From Ctena decussata (taxonomy: Eukaryota > Mollusca > Bivalvia > Lucinida > Lucinidae): a stretch of DNA of 64,000 bases. Of this stretch, positions 1 through 10,081 are shown one piece after another. The notes beneath the pieces are model-generated. The model saw only the letters and a program-made list of their open reading frames with translations, had not been told where the DNA came from and ran no database searches. Each line of letters begins with the position of its first letter. Position 1 is the first letter of the stretch. The stretch lies in NCBI GenBank assembly GCA_963989385.1, contig OZ022499.1:81705903-81769902 (forward strand), read 5' to 3'. A program made the translations under genes and the position numbers.

Positions 1-960
1 TTCATGCAAGGACCATTTTGACACAAAATTGGTCCAGTTCCACTGTAATTTTCTAATTTTCAAATTTTGCTATTTGAAGTAACAGAGGCCAACTTGACGG
101 GTCAATATTTGTTAATTTGTGAAACACATCAAAGCAAGAATCATTTTGCCACAAATTTCGTCTCAATCGCTTCAGCGGTTAATGAGATGTTGTCATTTTC
201 ATGTTTTGTGCTATTTTTAGTAACGGCAGATGGTGGCCATCTTGGAATGCCAAAATGCAGAAAATCGAAAAAGCTTATTGAAATGATCATTCTGACAGAA
301 AATTAATCCAATTCCACTGAGATTTTCTTATTTTCACATTTTTCTATTTTCAGTAACAAAGGCCATTATGACTTGTCTATATTTAGTTACTTTTGAAACA
401 TCTCAATGCAAAAATCATTTTGACACAAATTTCGTCAAAATCTATTCAGCGGTTACTGAGATATTGTCATTTTCATGTTTTGTGCTATTTTTAGTAACGG
501 CAGGTGGTGGCCATCTTGGAATGCCAAATTGCAATTAATCGAAATGGCTTCATGTAAGGAACATTCTGACACAAAATTGGTCCAATTCCATTCAAGGGTT
601 CTTGACTAATTGTCATTTTATGTTTGTGCAATTTTTAGTAACGGCAGATGTCGGCCATCTTGGAAAGCCAAATTGCAATTAATCGAAACGGCTTCATGCA
701 AGGAACATTCTGACACAAAATTGGTCGAATTCCATTCAAGAGTTCTTGAGTAATTGTCATTTTTATGATTGTGCTATTTTTAGTAACGGCAGATGTCGGC
801 CATCTTGGAAAGCCAAATTGTAATTAATCGAAATGGCTTCATGCAAGGAACATTCTGACACAAAATTGGTCGAATTCCATTCAAGGGTTCTTGAGTAATT
901 GTCATTTTTATGTTTGTGCTATTTTTAGTAACGGCCCCCATGGTGGCCATCTTGGATAGT
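1..960. repeat. Degenerate tandem array, about 140-160 bp unit
   Basis: Four to six diverged copies of one unit. Each contains 'ctatttttagtaacggc', 'ggccatcttgga', 'attaatcgaaa', 'ggcttcatgcaaggaac' and 'cacaaaattggtc'. The array enters from beyond the left edge of the window. The short ORFs here are not gene-like. It is probably the tandem core of the Helitron-like element that ends at 1806, or of a neighbouring one. Confidence 0.8.
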
Positions 961-1079
961 CAACTGGCACAAAATTGAAATAATTCCTTTTAAGGACCAT
1001 TGCTGACCAAATCTGACCACAATCGATTGCGTTTTCTTGAGATACGGACATTTGAGCAAAATCGGTCTTGTAAACGTTA

Positions 1080-1806
1080 AGTAGGTCACTGTGACCTAAT
1101 TCCGCTATAGATTTTTTTCATTTTTACAATTTTTAATCCCAAGGTCCCATTAATGTTCCACGCAAACTTTCGGCCAAATATACCAAATGGTTCTGGAGAA
1201 GAAGTTGATTTTGTTGTTTTTGCTATTTTTAGTAACGGCGGCCATCTTGGATTCTTGACCTGACCCAATTTTACAATTTTGAAACCCTGCAGTCTGGTCA
1301 TGCTCCATGTGAAATTTGAAACCCATGGGTGCAGAGGTTTTAGAGAAGAAGTTGTTTGAAGTCGTTTGAATATGTCGTTTTTTGACATTGGCATTTGAGC
1401 AAAATTACACTCGTAAACAGAAAGTAGGTCACTGTGACAAAACTCCGCTACAGATTTTTTTCATTTTTTACAATTTTGAATACCAAGGTTTCACTGATGT
1501 TCCTGGGCCAAAATTCAGACAAATATACCCAGTGGTTCTGGAGAAGAAGTTTATTTTGTTGTTTTTGCTATTTTTAGTAACGGCGGCCATCTTGGATTTT
1601 CAACCTGACCCAATTTTATAATTCTGAGACCCTGGAGTCAGGTCATGCTCCATGTGAAATTTGAGAACCATGGGACCAGTAGTTTTACAGAAGAAGATGT
1701 TTGAATATTTGTTTTTAGGTGTTGACGGACACATTCCGTGACGACGCACGCCGGACGCATTGGTATGACAATAGCTCACTATGGCCCTTCGGGCCAGGTG
1801 AGCTAA
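1080..1806 (+). mobile_element. Helitron-like (pearl-type) non-autonomous element, 3' part
   Basis: Two to three units share 'agtaacggcggccatcttggat', 'ggtcatgctccatgtgaaat' and 'gagaagaag'. They are followed by a GACG-rich stretch (about 1720-1765), a hairpin (ggccc-ttc-gggcc, 1783-1795) and the terminus 'aggtgagctaa' ending at 1806. A 3' hairpin followed by CTRR (here CTAA) is the Helitron signature. The tandem core plus ACGG microsatellite is the pearl layout. No Rep/helicase ORF is present, so it is non-autonomous. Confidence 0.65.
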
Positions 1807-2422
1807 AAACCAACTCTAGCGGTGATTTTCTCAGAATCTGTAGCAGTATGTGGCAATATATAGCAGTATATATGACGATATTGGAAAATGGCGAGGTCAA
1901 GCCCTCACACACATCTGGTTAATTAAAGAGACTTTCTTAATAACAATAAATGTCATGCCATGAAGGATGGCCATACCGCTTTCGGATGTCAGCCAGCAAA
2001 TCATTAGAACAAATCTGCCGATGACTTGCCACTGAAAAAAGGCGGGGGAAAAAATAAATCCCCATCTACCGTTGCAAGAGAAAAAAGAAATACTGTCCAA
2101 ACTTCTACTCTGAACGCCCGGCGACAGCCAAAGGATGCCATTCTTGAACAGGCAATTCCATTTATTCTTGTAAATAGTCCCTGTGGTAGCATCTTACGCA
2201 GACCCAAGTCTGGAGGTGTGCCTCAAGTGGCAGAATTTATATACTACGACTACTACATGTACTACTATGGCAGTTGCATGTCAATGGCGAAAGAGAAATG
2301 GTTTCCAGTTAGCTTACTTACAAGACCAGGCGAAACCATTCTTATTCACGCACACATATAAATGTCGGAAGATTAGGCTGTAAACAGCGATGGTCATATC
2401 GGGACGGTCATACACACATCTT
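1807..2422. other. Unassigned; weak gag-like ORF at 2026-2361
   Basis: The frame 2026-2361 (+) is open for about 111 codons. Its first part is basic and gag- or ORF1-like (KSPSTVAREKR). The later part is low-complexity, Tyr-rich and unconvincing, and there is no intact start context. It could be a retroelement ORF1 scrap. Nothing else is recognised here. Confidence 0.2.
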
Positions 2423-2426
2423 TTAA

Positions 2427-2965
2427 AGGTAGGTTCCTGTACTTTGGAATTCACCATAATTTTGATGATCATTCTTCCAAGTTGTTGGAAAGCTTTTATA
2501 AAAGGGAATGAATAAGTTTCACTAAAAAGTGTAAATCAAAAAAATATTAGAAAAGTTGTTTTGCAAGGGATTTCCTAACTCTGCTTCGCACACCAGTTAT
2601 AGCTATTTTTAGTTCGCGCCCAAAATAGATAACATGGCTGACATCATGCTGCATTGCATTTTGGGATAGTTTTAATCCATCCGCCATGCCAGGACCTCTA
2701 GGAGAGCTCACGGCAAGGGAAAATTGACCTTTGGAGAATGGCATCAGAAATCGCCCACTTATAGACATAATAAACATAGTTATTTTTAGAACTGGAATTC
2801 CAACGAAAGAAAATAAAACAAAAGGGAAAACGACTATTTTCTTCAACATCTGACGAGTTTCTCAGTAGCAACAAATTCAGAAAAATAAGAGAATTCAAGA
2901 CTGCTTAGAAAAAGACGAAATTATTTTGTGGACATAATTGTTATCGCTAGTCCAGGAACCTACCT
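2427..2965. mobile_element. TIR element with TTAA target site (copy 1, 539 bp)
   Basis: The terminal inverted repeat AGGTAGGTTCCTGTAC at the left matches its complement (ccaggaacctacct) at the right. TTAA precedes the left end (2423-2426) and a decayed ATAA follows the right end. Copy 2 at 34056-34595 is the same length within 1 bp and aligns throughout. TTAA duplication suggests a piggyBac-type transposase in trans. No transposase is encoded. The minus-strand ORF inside, shared by both copies, is not recognisable. Confidence 0.75.
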
Positions 2966-3019
2966 ATAACTTCTATAAATATTCATTTTTTCCGTTAGCT
3001 GTGGTACAGTGGAATGCAC

Positions 3020-3142
3020 TGCCTGCTTTCTTTCTTTCTTTCTTTCTATCTATACTGTCCTCGGTCAACTTTGGCCATGATAACAGGTTTCTGGTGTGGC
3101 AAGTTGTCACAAAAAAATAAATGAATAAATAAATAAATAAAT
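3020..3142. repeat. Microsatellites (TTTC)n and (AAAT)n
   Basis: (ctttct)-type tetranucleotide run near 3026-3050 and (aata)n near 3114-3142. Confidence 0.9.
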
Positions 3143-3570
3143 GAATTTGTGACAAAGCCACCAGCAGATTAAAACTATTTACAAGAAGTCCTCAGGGGCA
3201 GGCATTCCATGCCTAACCCCTGCTCTACCCTAGGATATCAGATTTTGGCCTTAAACCCATCAACTGTCTCCGAAGAGACAGCTTCGGTTGTAAGGCCTGC
3301 TCCGAAGAGACAGCTTCGGTTGTAAGGCCTGCTAATGTTGTTGTTCTGCCTACTCTAGACCACTTTAGAGAGGCAGTCGGGTCTTGTGACCATTCTATGC
3401 CATAAAGCAAAAGGAACATTGTTTTAACCTGCTTTTATCTGCCCTTCACCTTTTTAACATTTTAACACTTTCATCTTTTATTTCAGCACTGTATTCTAGC
3501 CTTGACGCGCAGACATTCCTGCACAAAATCCTCGCGAGGGGGTGTTGCAGTATGAATAGATAGATAGATA

Positions 3571-3845
3571 GTTAACCTAACCACACTATTCCTGGGCAGG
3601 CTTAGACCTCCTAAGCGGTTAACCAGTACTAAATGCACATACTTTAGCCAGTACTTGACAACTGCCCTCCGCTAATTCAGGAAGGGCAGTTGTCAGTTAC
3701 TGGCGAAAGTATGAGCACTTAGTACTGGTTAACCAATTAGAAGGTCTAAGCCTGCCCAGGAATAGTCTGGTTAGGTTAACTGACCGTCCCGACATGACCA
3801 TAGCTGTTTACCGTGAACGGTAAGCATTAAATCAATAAAAAAAAA
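3571..3845 (+). repeat. SINE-derived palindrome with SINE 3' tail
   Basis: The left arm starting 'gttaacctaacc' at 3571 is repeated in inverted form, ending 'ggttaggttaac' at 3780. Arms are about 97 bp around a short spacer near 3675. The right arm continues into 'tgaccgtcccgacatgacc' and a tail 'agcattaaatcaataaaa'. The same body sequence is attached to a tRNA-like head at 41113-41395, so this is an inverted duplication of a SINE body. Confidence 0.75.
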
Positions 3846-4402
3846 CTTCTATACTGGCATCCATCAGAAGCACAATAGTAATTGGACCCAACATATGCCA
3901 TATCAAGTTATTTAAAGCAGGGGCGTAGCTAGGAGGCCTGGAGATACAGGTCTCAACATTTTTGCCATCTTAACTTTAGGTAAATAGTAACTACTCCTAG
4001 CTGTTACTACACTCAGTAGCGGGTGAGATAGATAAATGTGTACACTTTTAAGAGAAGCACCTCAGCATTTTTGCCTCCCTTCACAGTGAGGGACAACTCC
4101 TATAGAAAAGAATTTATGTTTAGATCTATATGATAGGAAGCAATTACTCTTTGATGTACTCTATTTTTTCTTTATGACAAAGACAACATCAGAAGTTTCT
4201 TTCAACTAAGTCGCCTTGCGGTGGGGAGTTTTAACAAAGCTACCGGCAAAGTATCGGGTTTTACCCCGTATCGCATCAACGTGATAACCAGTCGAGTTTG
4301 TTTACGCGGTACCTTGGTTACGTTTACTTCTGTCGAAAACGAAAGCAGGTGCGTGCAAGTCCAATTTGCACATCGTATTTTGGAAACGATAAAACAAGTA
4401 AA
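3846..4402. other. 5' flank of the DHHC gene; no other feature recognised
   Basis: Contains a transposon-end-like scrap 'aggggcgtagctagga' near 3920 and presumably the promoter and 5'UTR of the gene starting at 4403. No TATA box or other motif that I would call. Reading frames open upstream of 4403 contain no convincing earlier ATG in frame. Confidence 0.4.
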
Positions 4403-4756
4403 ATGGAGCTTCGAGAAAGAAAGCAAGAAACTTTAAAAGAAAAATGGCGTGCTCACTATCACAACAGGGATTTCACACCAAAAGAAGACCATGCAAACTA
4501 CACGGCGATGTGTTTATTTGCATTTATGCTGATTAGCTTATTGACTGAAGCTGTGTTCTTTCTTGTGCCACGTGTGTTTCCTGATGCAAAGTTGATTGTA
4601 ACTTTGATTTGTGCTTTTATTTTTGGTGAAACATTAGTTAATTGGCACCGGTCATACTATGATGTGGCTAACTGGGTAACAGCAGAAACTAAAGAGAAGT
4701 ATTTTCCTGGAGAACAAGAGACGCCTCAGGGCTGGAGAAACTGTATCAAGTGCCAG
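4403..4756 (+). CDS. DHHC palmitoyltransferase, coding exon 1
   Basis: 118 codons. Contains TM1 (after ...HANYTAM), TM2 (LIVTLICAFIFGETL) and the first zinc-ligand pair CIKC. The donor is CAG|GTAGGG at 4757. Reading into the intron meets a stop after two codons, which supports splicing here. Confidence 0.9.
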
Positions 4757-6967
4757 GTAGGGTAAATGCTTTTTTTTATCCTGAGACTAGCTGAAAGCAG
4801 CTATAGGTACTGCTGTTCTTGTGTTGGTTCACCGACGCCTGGGATAGTATAACAGCTCTTCCTGAACTTTGTTCAGGTGAGCTTGGAACACTTATATAGT
4901 CTTTTGTTCTATCTCTGTCTGTTGATACTGCTACTGCGCGCCAATTCAAGTTAGTAAACAGTGAGAAGACATGAAATAAAAGTGCAACAGTGTTAGTTAT
5001 TTAGAATAAAGTAAATAAAATAAAATAAATATTTTCTCTGTATTATCCCAGGGCAATGGCAGCCAAACCCCATGGAACATGGAACTTAAGTTTTGTCAAG
5101 ACAGGACACTTCATAACTCTGATCACTTACTACAAGCTTCTGATAAATCAGTTACCACTCTGATCATATACATGAACAAATTCAGTGATTTTATACATGC
5201 ATGTGGCCACAGGGCAGGGGCAGAGAGCCCCCTTAGGGTCAAATTTTGATCATCACAAGAAGCTTTCATTACTTCTATCATCAGTAGTAAGTTTCAGAAA
5301 AATCTGTTTAACTTAAATATTTATTTTGACTTTATCATCATTTCATGCATGGCAGAGGCAGATACCCATGGGGTCAGTCAGTGACCTTATAGGTCAGTCA
5401 GTGACCTTATAGGTCACTGGGTCAGTGTAAAGCAACACAGGAGGCTTTTTTTACTTCGATCATTTTTTTCTGTAAGTTTTGTAAAAATTGCTTTGAACTC
5501 TGATTTTATATAGATTTTTTCATCATTTTGTACATGCAGGGGCAGGGGCAGATAACTCTCATTGGGTAAATTTTGAGCATCACAGGAGGCTTTCATCACT
5601 CTGATCATTTGCTGTAAGATTCAGAAAAACTGCATCAAATTCGGATTTTATATAATTTTGTTCATGATTTTAAACATGTATACAGCCCCATCGCTGGGGC
5701 AGATAACTCTTGTGAACAAAATTTCTATGCTAATAAAAAGCTTTTGTTAATTCAAACATTTTTATGAAGTTTCATCATGATACTCCAAATAGTAAAGGAA
5801 CTAGAGGCCAAAATCGATTTTTGGTACGGTGACAAGTGCCATAACTCTGTCAGTACACCTTAGGCCATGTCATCCTGCAAAAAAATCATATTCCTAGCAT
5901 CAGGGCATGTGCACCCAGCAAAGACTCATATCAGCCTGGGCAGTCACTCAGTCAGCTGGGCAGATGCCCCTAGCTACTCTTTAAGTGCACAGTGAAGAGT
6001 CTGATAAGACTGGAAGGATTCCCAGGCTGATCTGAGTCTTTGCTGGGTGCACATGCCACTTTGGTGGTACAGATCTGTTTTCAAAACCCACCTTTGTAGG
6101 GAGGGACCTTTGGTTAGTCTGGACCCATATGTTGGAAATTATGAGGTAAATCTTATCAATTGAAGCTGACCTCAAAAGATGTTGAGTTTGAACAAGACAC
6201 TTGCTGATGTGAACCAGAGCTCTAGATAAGAAGGAGTATTTGATGATAATTAAGGATATTTCTTCTTATTTCTCGTTGAAACCATATGTTGTGACCCTTC
6301 ATCTGAACCGTCTCAACGAGACGGTTCAGATGAGGGGTCACAACATATGTTTTTATGCAGAACTAACAAAAATTATCCCTAATTATCTCTGTGAACATTT
6401 TCATTTCAGGTGGATGCTCCGCCGCGCTCTCATCACTGTAACTACTGTGGCAAGTGTATTCTGAAGAGAGACCAACACTGTTACTTCACTGGCTCATGTG
6501 TTGGCTTCTACAATCAGAAGTTTTTCTGGGCATTCTGTTTATGGTCTACAGTGGGGCTTATCTTTGCAATGTTTCTACAGCTCTCATACCTGCACAAGGA
6601 CCTACATCTCTTGTCAGCTGATATTATCACCTACATACTACCAATGACTCTATATAAGTGGATCATGGGATATATTTCCTTTGGACATGTGCTGCTTATA
6701 CTGCATTTCTATTTAAGTATTGCTACATTCCTAATTTCAGGGTTCTTGTTTTTATGGCAAAGTCTTTTGATAGTCTACGGGTTTACAGCACATGAAGCAT
6801 GGAAACACATTGTAGCATTTCAAGGCAACTCAACAGCAGAAAATATCAGATCAGTTTTCGGCAAAATTAGAAACATTCCCATATTGATATTTATTCCATA
6901 CAGATTTGAACATAGCAGTGATGGAATCCATTGGACTATAAGATATAAAAGGGTTAAAGGTCAGTGA
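4403..6967 (+). CDS. DHHC-family palmitoyltransferase, ZDHHC22/24-like (gene span, 2 coding exons)
   Basis: Protein S-acyltransferase expected in Golgi, ER or plasma membrane, moving palmitate from acyl-CoA to cysteines of membrane proteins. Coding exons 4403-4756 and 6410-6967 join in phase 0 (TGC CAG / GTG GAT) to give 303 aa. Domain order: N-terminal cytosolic stretch, two membrane segments (about residues 35-57 and 62-85), a cysteine-rich domain matching C-x2-C-x9-HC-x2-C-x2-C-x4-DxHC-x5-C-x4-N-x3-F, then two further hydrophobic regions (about 155-178 and 208-245) and a short basic tail. The start is the ATG at 4403 (MELRERKQE); upstream in-frame codons are not ATG. Length and four-TM layout fit the small ZDHHC22/24 group. 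Oddity: the catalytic motif reads D-Q-H-C. The intron carries repeats only. A possible AATAAA lies far downstream at 7605, inside a repeat, so the 3' end is not fixed. Confidence 0.9.
4800..4885 (+). mobile_element. Helitron-like 3' terminal fragment
   Basis: 'caccgacgcctggga', 'agctcttcctgaac' and the hairpin cctgaac-ttt-gttcagg followed by 'tgagctt'. This is the same ending as at 1806, 11503 and 44836, but with CTAA decayed. Confidence 0.55.
5050..5800. repeat. Tandem array, about 170 bp unit, roughly four copies
   Basis: Units share 'ggcagaggcagat', 'tcacaggaggctttcatcac', 'agtttcagaaaaa' and 'tttcatgcat'. This resembles the tandem core of the Helitron-like elements elsewhere in the window. 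Confidence 0.7.
5905..6067. mobile_element. Degenerate, rearranged copy of the 'GCGACACGAG' palindromic MITE
   Basis: 'cccagcaaagactcatatca', 'gcctgggca' and the inverted 'cccaggctgatctgagtc', 'tttgctgggtgcaca' match the inner arms of the MITE at 33001-33238. The outer ends are missing. Confidence 0.6.
6218..6391. mobile_element. Foldback MITE ('CTCTAGATAAG' family) next to a splice acceptor
   Basis: The centre is a near-perfect palindrome: 'catctgaaccgtctc' and 'gagacggttcagatg', flanked by 'catatgttgtgaccc' and 'gggtcacaacatatg'. Outer ends are 'agctctagataag' and 'aattatctctg'. Related copies: 31522-31716, a half copy near 20607-20665 and a fragment near 37480-37530. Confidence 0.75.
6410..6967 (+). 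CDS. DHHC palmitoyltransferase, coding exon 2 (catalytic)
   Basis: Starts with VDAPPRSHHCNYCGKC, then ILKRDQHCYFTGSC and VGFYNQKFF. All expected zinc ligands of the DHHC cysteine-rich domain are visible and the nucleophile Cys of DQHC is present. Two later hydrophobic stretches supply TM3 and TM4. Stop TGA at 6965-6967. Confidence 0.9.
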   Translation: MDAPPRSHHCNYCGKCILKRDQHCYFTGSCVGFYNQKFFWAFCLWSTVGLIFAMFLQLSYLHKDLHLLSADIITYILPMTLYKWIMGYISFGHVLLILHFYLSIATFLISGFLFLWQSLLIVYGFTAHEAWKHIVAFQGNSTAENIRSVFGKIRNIPILIFIPYRFEHSSDGIHWTIRYKRVKGQ

Positions 6968-7406
6968 CATCCTCATCCACTTTCCTGTGCAACATTTTAT
7001 GTCATATTGAAACAAATGCAAACTTTATGCAAATGCATGTATACACTTACAATTTGCCAATCTTTATAGCATGCTAAAACCTGAAGTCATTTTTAGGTAG
7101 CCTGTAGGAATGTACAGGAAGAGCTACTGCACTACCCCCGGCGTCAGTGGCATTAGCAAAATGTTAAAGTTTTACATTAAAGTTTTTTATGTGATGGGCA
7201 ACGTGCTGTCAGGCCAGCTATCCTGTACCGCGGACAGGTCTAGTTGATCTACTTGTAAATCAGTGACATTTTCTCAAGTCTTCATGGCTTCCAACAGCTG
7301 TTAAGTGTATAATTTTGTAACTGAATTTTACATCATAATAACTTCATTTTCCTAGTACATATGCATATGAGGTTTTGCATAATAATGTAAGTAACAGGGT
7401 ATTATT

Positions 7407-7570
7407 GATTGATTTGATGCTTAACGTCCACGGTAAACAACTATGGCCATGTCGGGACGGTCAGTTAACCTAACCACACTATTCCTGGGCCAGGCTTAGA
7501 CCTCCTAAGCGGTTAACCAGTACTAAGTGCACATACTTTCGCCAGTAACTGACAACTGCCCTTCTTGAAG
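7407..7570 (-). mobile_element. SINE fragment (same body as 41113-41395)
   Basis: 'gatgcttaacgtccacggta', 'catgtcgggacggtcagtta' and 'actgacaactgccc' match the SINE body near 41113. No tRNA head remains. Confidence 0.65.
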
Positions 7571-7756
7571 TAACAGGGCTTATTACTGCATGTATATTAA
7601 TCCTAATAAATGCCCCTGCTCTAATAAATGCCCCCTGCCTCTATTCTGAAAATAATGTTCTATTTACTTGCATGAATTCCTGTTTGCTTCTCTTGATAAG
7701 GTAGCTCTTTGAAATGGCATCTACTCCTAGAGGAGCAAATTCTTTCCTTGAAGAGA

Positions 7757-7994
7757 TGAGCCGCGACACAACAAAACCAACAATGTGGTTGTGCGCCCAG
7801 CACAGACTCAGATCAGCCTGGGCATCCGCCCAGTCTGATCAGAGTCTTCTTTGTCCGCATGGAGGTAGCTTAGACCCTTAGCTACCCTTACAGCGCTTAG
7901 CAAATGGTCTGATTAGACTCAGCAGATGCCCAGGCTCATCTGAGTCTGCGCGGGGCGTGCAACCACTTAGTTGGTTTTCTTGCGTCGCGGCTCA
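7757..7994. mobile_element. Palindromic MITE, 'TGAGCCGCGACAC' family, copy 1
   Basis: Long imperfect palindrome with outer ends 'tgagccgcgacac' and 'gtcgcggctca' and inner arms 'cagactcagatcagcctggg' and 'cccaggctcatctgagtctg'. No ORF. Other copies: 17673-17909, 20677-20864 plus 21416-21454 (split), 26439-26668, 33001-33238, 37237-37473, 60280-60517. Confidence 0.85.
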
Positions 7995-8282
7995 GATCTC
8001 TATTGAGAAGGGAGGCAAAAATAGTAGAGTTGCTACCTGTGAAAGTATACCCATGACCTTTATATTGCTTATCATAGGTATTCTGGCGGTAGCTGATTTA
8101 CTACACTTTAGGCTCTAAATAACACACCCCTCCCCCCTTTGCAAAGTGCACCCCCTTGGGGCATTTACTACATGTAGGATTAATATGGTATATGTAACGA
8201 TTTTGATGTTTGTTCTAGATGGCTTTTGACAACAGCTAGAGTATCCAGAAAATTTGAAAGGAACATATTCACATCAGATACC

Positions 8283-8492
8283 ATAGATCTGTAATATTCC
8301 ATTTGTAATACTTGATTCCATCTGTAATATTTTATTCCATCTGTAATATTTCATTCCATCTGTAATATTTTATGCCATCTATAATATTTTATTCCATCTG
8401 TAATATTTTATACCATCTGTAATATTCTATTCCATCTGTAATATTTTATACCATCTGTAATACTTTATTCCATCTGTAATATTTTGTTTCAT
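8283..8492. repeat. Minisatellite, 19-bp unit
   Basis: About ten tandem copies of 'ccatctgtaatattttatt' with few substitutions. Confidence 0.9.
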
Positions 8493-8639
8493 TGCAGCAT
8501 TATGCTTTTTCAGTTTAATTTGGCTGCAGTTGGAGAAAAGGTACCATATTTATTTGGCTATTAAACAGCTTTCTCTCTTCCAAAAGGGACCCATACTTTT
8601 TAATTCAGCCATTAGATGGGGTTAATTTTCTCTTCTAAA

Positions 8640-9646
8640 ACAGTTCCAACCAGAACTGCAAGTAGGGTTATGGTTCTTTTTCTCTGCATATCATCTGATA
8701 TTTGTACAAACTTTCATGAAGAAATCCCAAACAGTTTTCAAAATATGGAGCAAACACAAAGCTAATCTGAAATTACTCTATGAAAAATACAAAGGTGCAT
8801 AACTCCATCAAAACTGAAAGTATGGTTCTTTTTCTCTGCACACTGTCTGATGATGCTTCATATTTGTATAAACTTTTATGAAGAAATCTTATACGGTTTT
8901 TCGAGATATGGAGCTGACAAATAATGTTACCTTTTGAACTTTGACCTCTAAATGTGACCTTTGTCGGACATTGTTGAAATATGAATTCTGCATGTTGCCT
9001 CGATAAGGTGAACATTTGACTCAAATTTCAAAAATACCTTCCGAAGGGTTAAGGAGATATGGAGCGGACACAAATTTAATACTAAATTACAATACGCAAA
9101 ATACAAAGGAACATAATTTTGTTAAAAGTGAAATTAGAGTTATGGTTCTTTTCCTCTGCACATTGTCTGATGGTGCTTTATATTTATACAAACTTTCATG
9201 ATATCTTAAATGGTTTTCGAGATATGAAGCGGACACGAAGCTTATATGAAATTACTACATGAAAAAAACAAAGGGACGTAATTCCGTCAAAAATGAAAGT
9301 AGGGTTATGGTTCTTTTTCTCTGCACATCGTCTGATAGTGCTTTATATTTGTACAAACTTTCATGAAGAAATCTTAAACGCTTTTTGAGATATGGAGTGG
9401 ACACCAAATGTTACCATTTGACCTTTGACCTCTAAGTGTGACCTTAACCTTTGTCGGACATCGTTGAAATATGCGTTCTGCACGTCTTGATAAGGCAAAC
9501 ATTTGACCCAAGTTTCAAAAAAATCTATCTAGGGGTTAAGGAGATATGGAGAGGACAGGAAAAGTTAACAGATGGACAGACAGACACAAACAGAAGGACG
9601 GAGGCCATGACATAATAAGACCCGTCTTCAACGGGCGTATAAAAAT
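8640..9646 (+). mobile_element. Helitron-like element, 'GGGCGTATAAAA' 3' family
   Basis: Long tandem units share 'gttctttttctctgcacat', 'tttgtacaaactttcatgaa', 'gagatatggag' and 'gtgacctttgtcggaca'. These are followed by an ACAG/ACGG-rich stretch (about 9560-9600), the hairpin 'cccgtcttcaacggg' and terminus 'cgtataaaaa'. The 5' end is not identified. The ORFs at 8773-9201 fall inside the units and are not genes. Confidence 0.6.
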
Positions 9647-9789
9647 CTAAATCCATCTCAACAGTAAGATGGATCTAGATTTCAAGGACTGTCTTGGAAG
9701 GGAAAACCTCTATCTCATAAATGAACAAATATGGTGCCCTACCTTGTGTGCAACCAGAGGACTCAGTGGCTGACTTGTGTACCTTAGTC

Positions 9790-10080
9790 TTTTTCCTTGG
9801 TCTCAGTTAACCCATTGCATTCTTGGCATTTTTTGTCGTCTGCTGAAATTGTTGTCTGCGTCAAAAATATCTTGACAATATTGGTCTAACTAACTCTTGT
9901 AGAAATGATGTCTAGGCAGCAAACAGTTTGGATCTGAGATCAGGCCCCACATTTGTGGGGCCTGATCTGGATCCAAACTGTTTGCCCAGATACCCCCAAA
10001 GGGGTATCCCGAATGGAATGGGTTAACCCCCTATAGTCCTGAGGAATCTACACTGTGAACAGAAAAAAAACAAAAAAACA
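9790..10080. repeat. Foldback: 'gatctgagatcaggccccac' region
   Basis: Inverted arms 'ggcagcaaacagtttggatc' and 'gatccaaactgtttgcccag' (about 9915-9985) surround a short central palindrome 'ggccccacatttgtggggcc'. Outer flanks 'aacccattgcattcttgg' and 'gaatggaatgggttaaccc' also look inverted. MITE-like. Confidence 0.6.
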
Positions 10081-10081
10081 A

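Larger units (their letters stand above)
4757..6409 (+). other. Intron of the DHHC gene, filled with repeats
   Basis: About 1.65 kb. Holds a short Helitron-like 3' end (4800-4885), a tandem array (about 5050-5800), a rearranged copy of the 'TGAGCCGCGAC' MITE (about 5905-6067) and a foldback MITE (6218-6391) that ends 18 bases before exon 2. The acceptor is tttcatttcag|GTG. Confidence 0.85.

Noticed and set aside
2547..2849. 100-aa minus ORF in the TTAA element
   Set aside because: Shared by both copies but without recognisable domain; likely a by-product of copy similarity.
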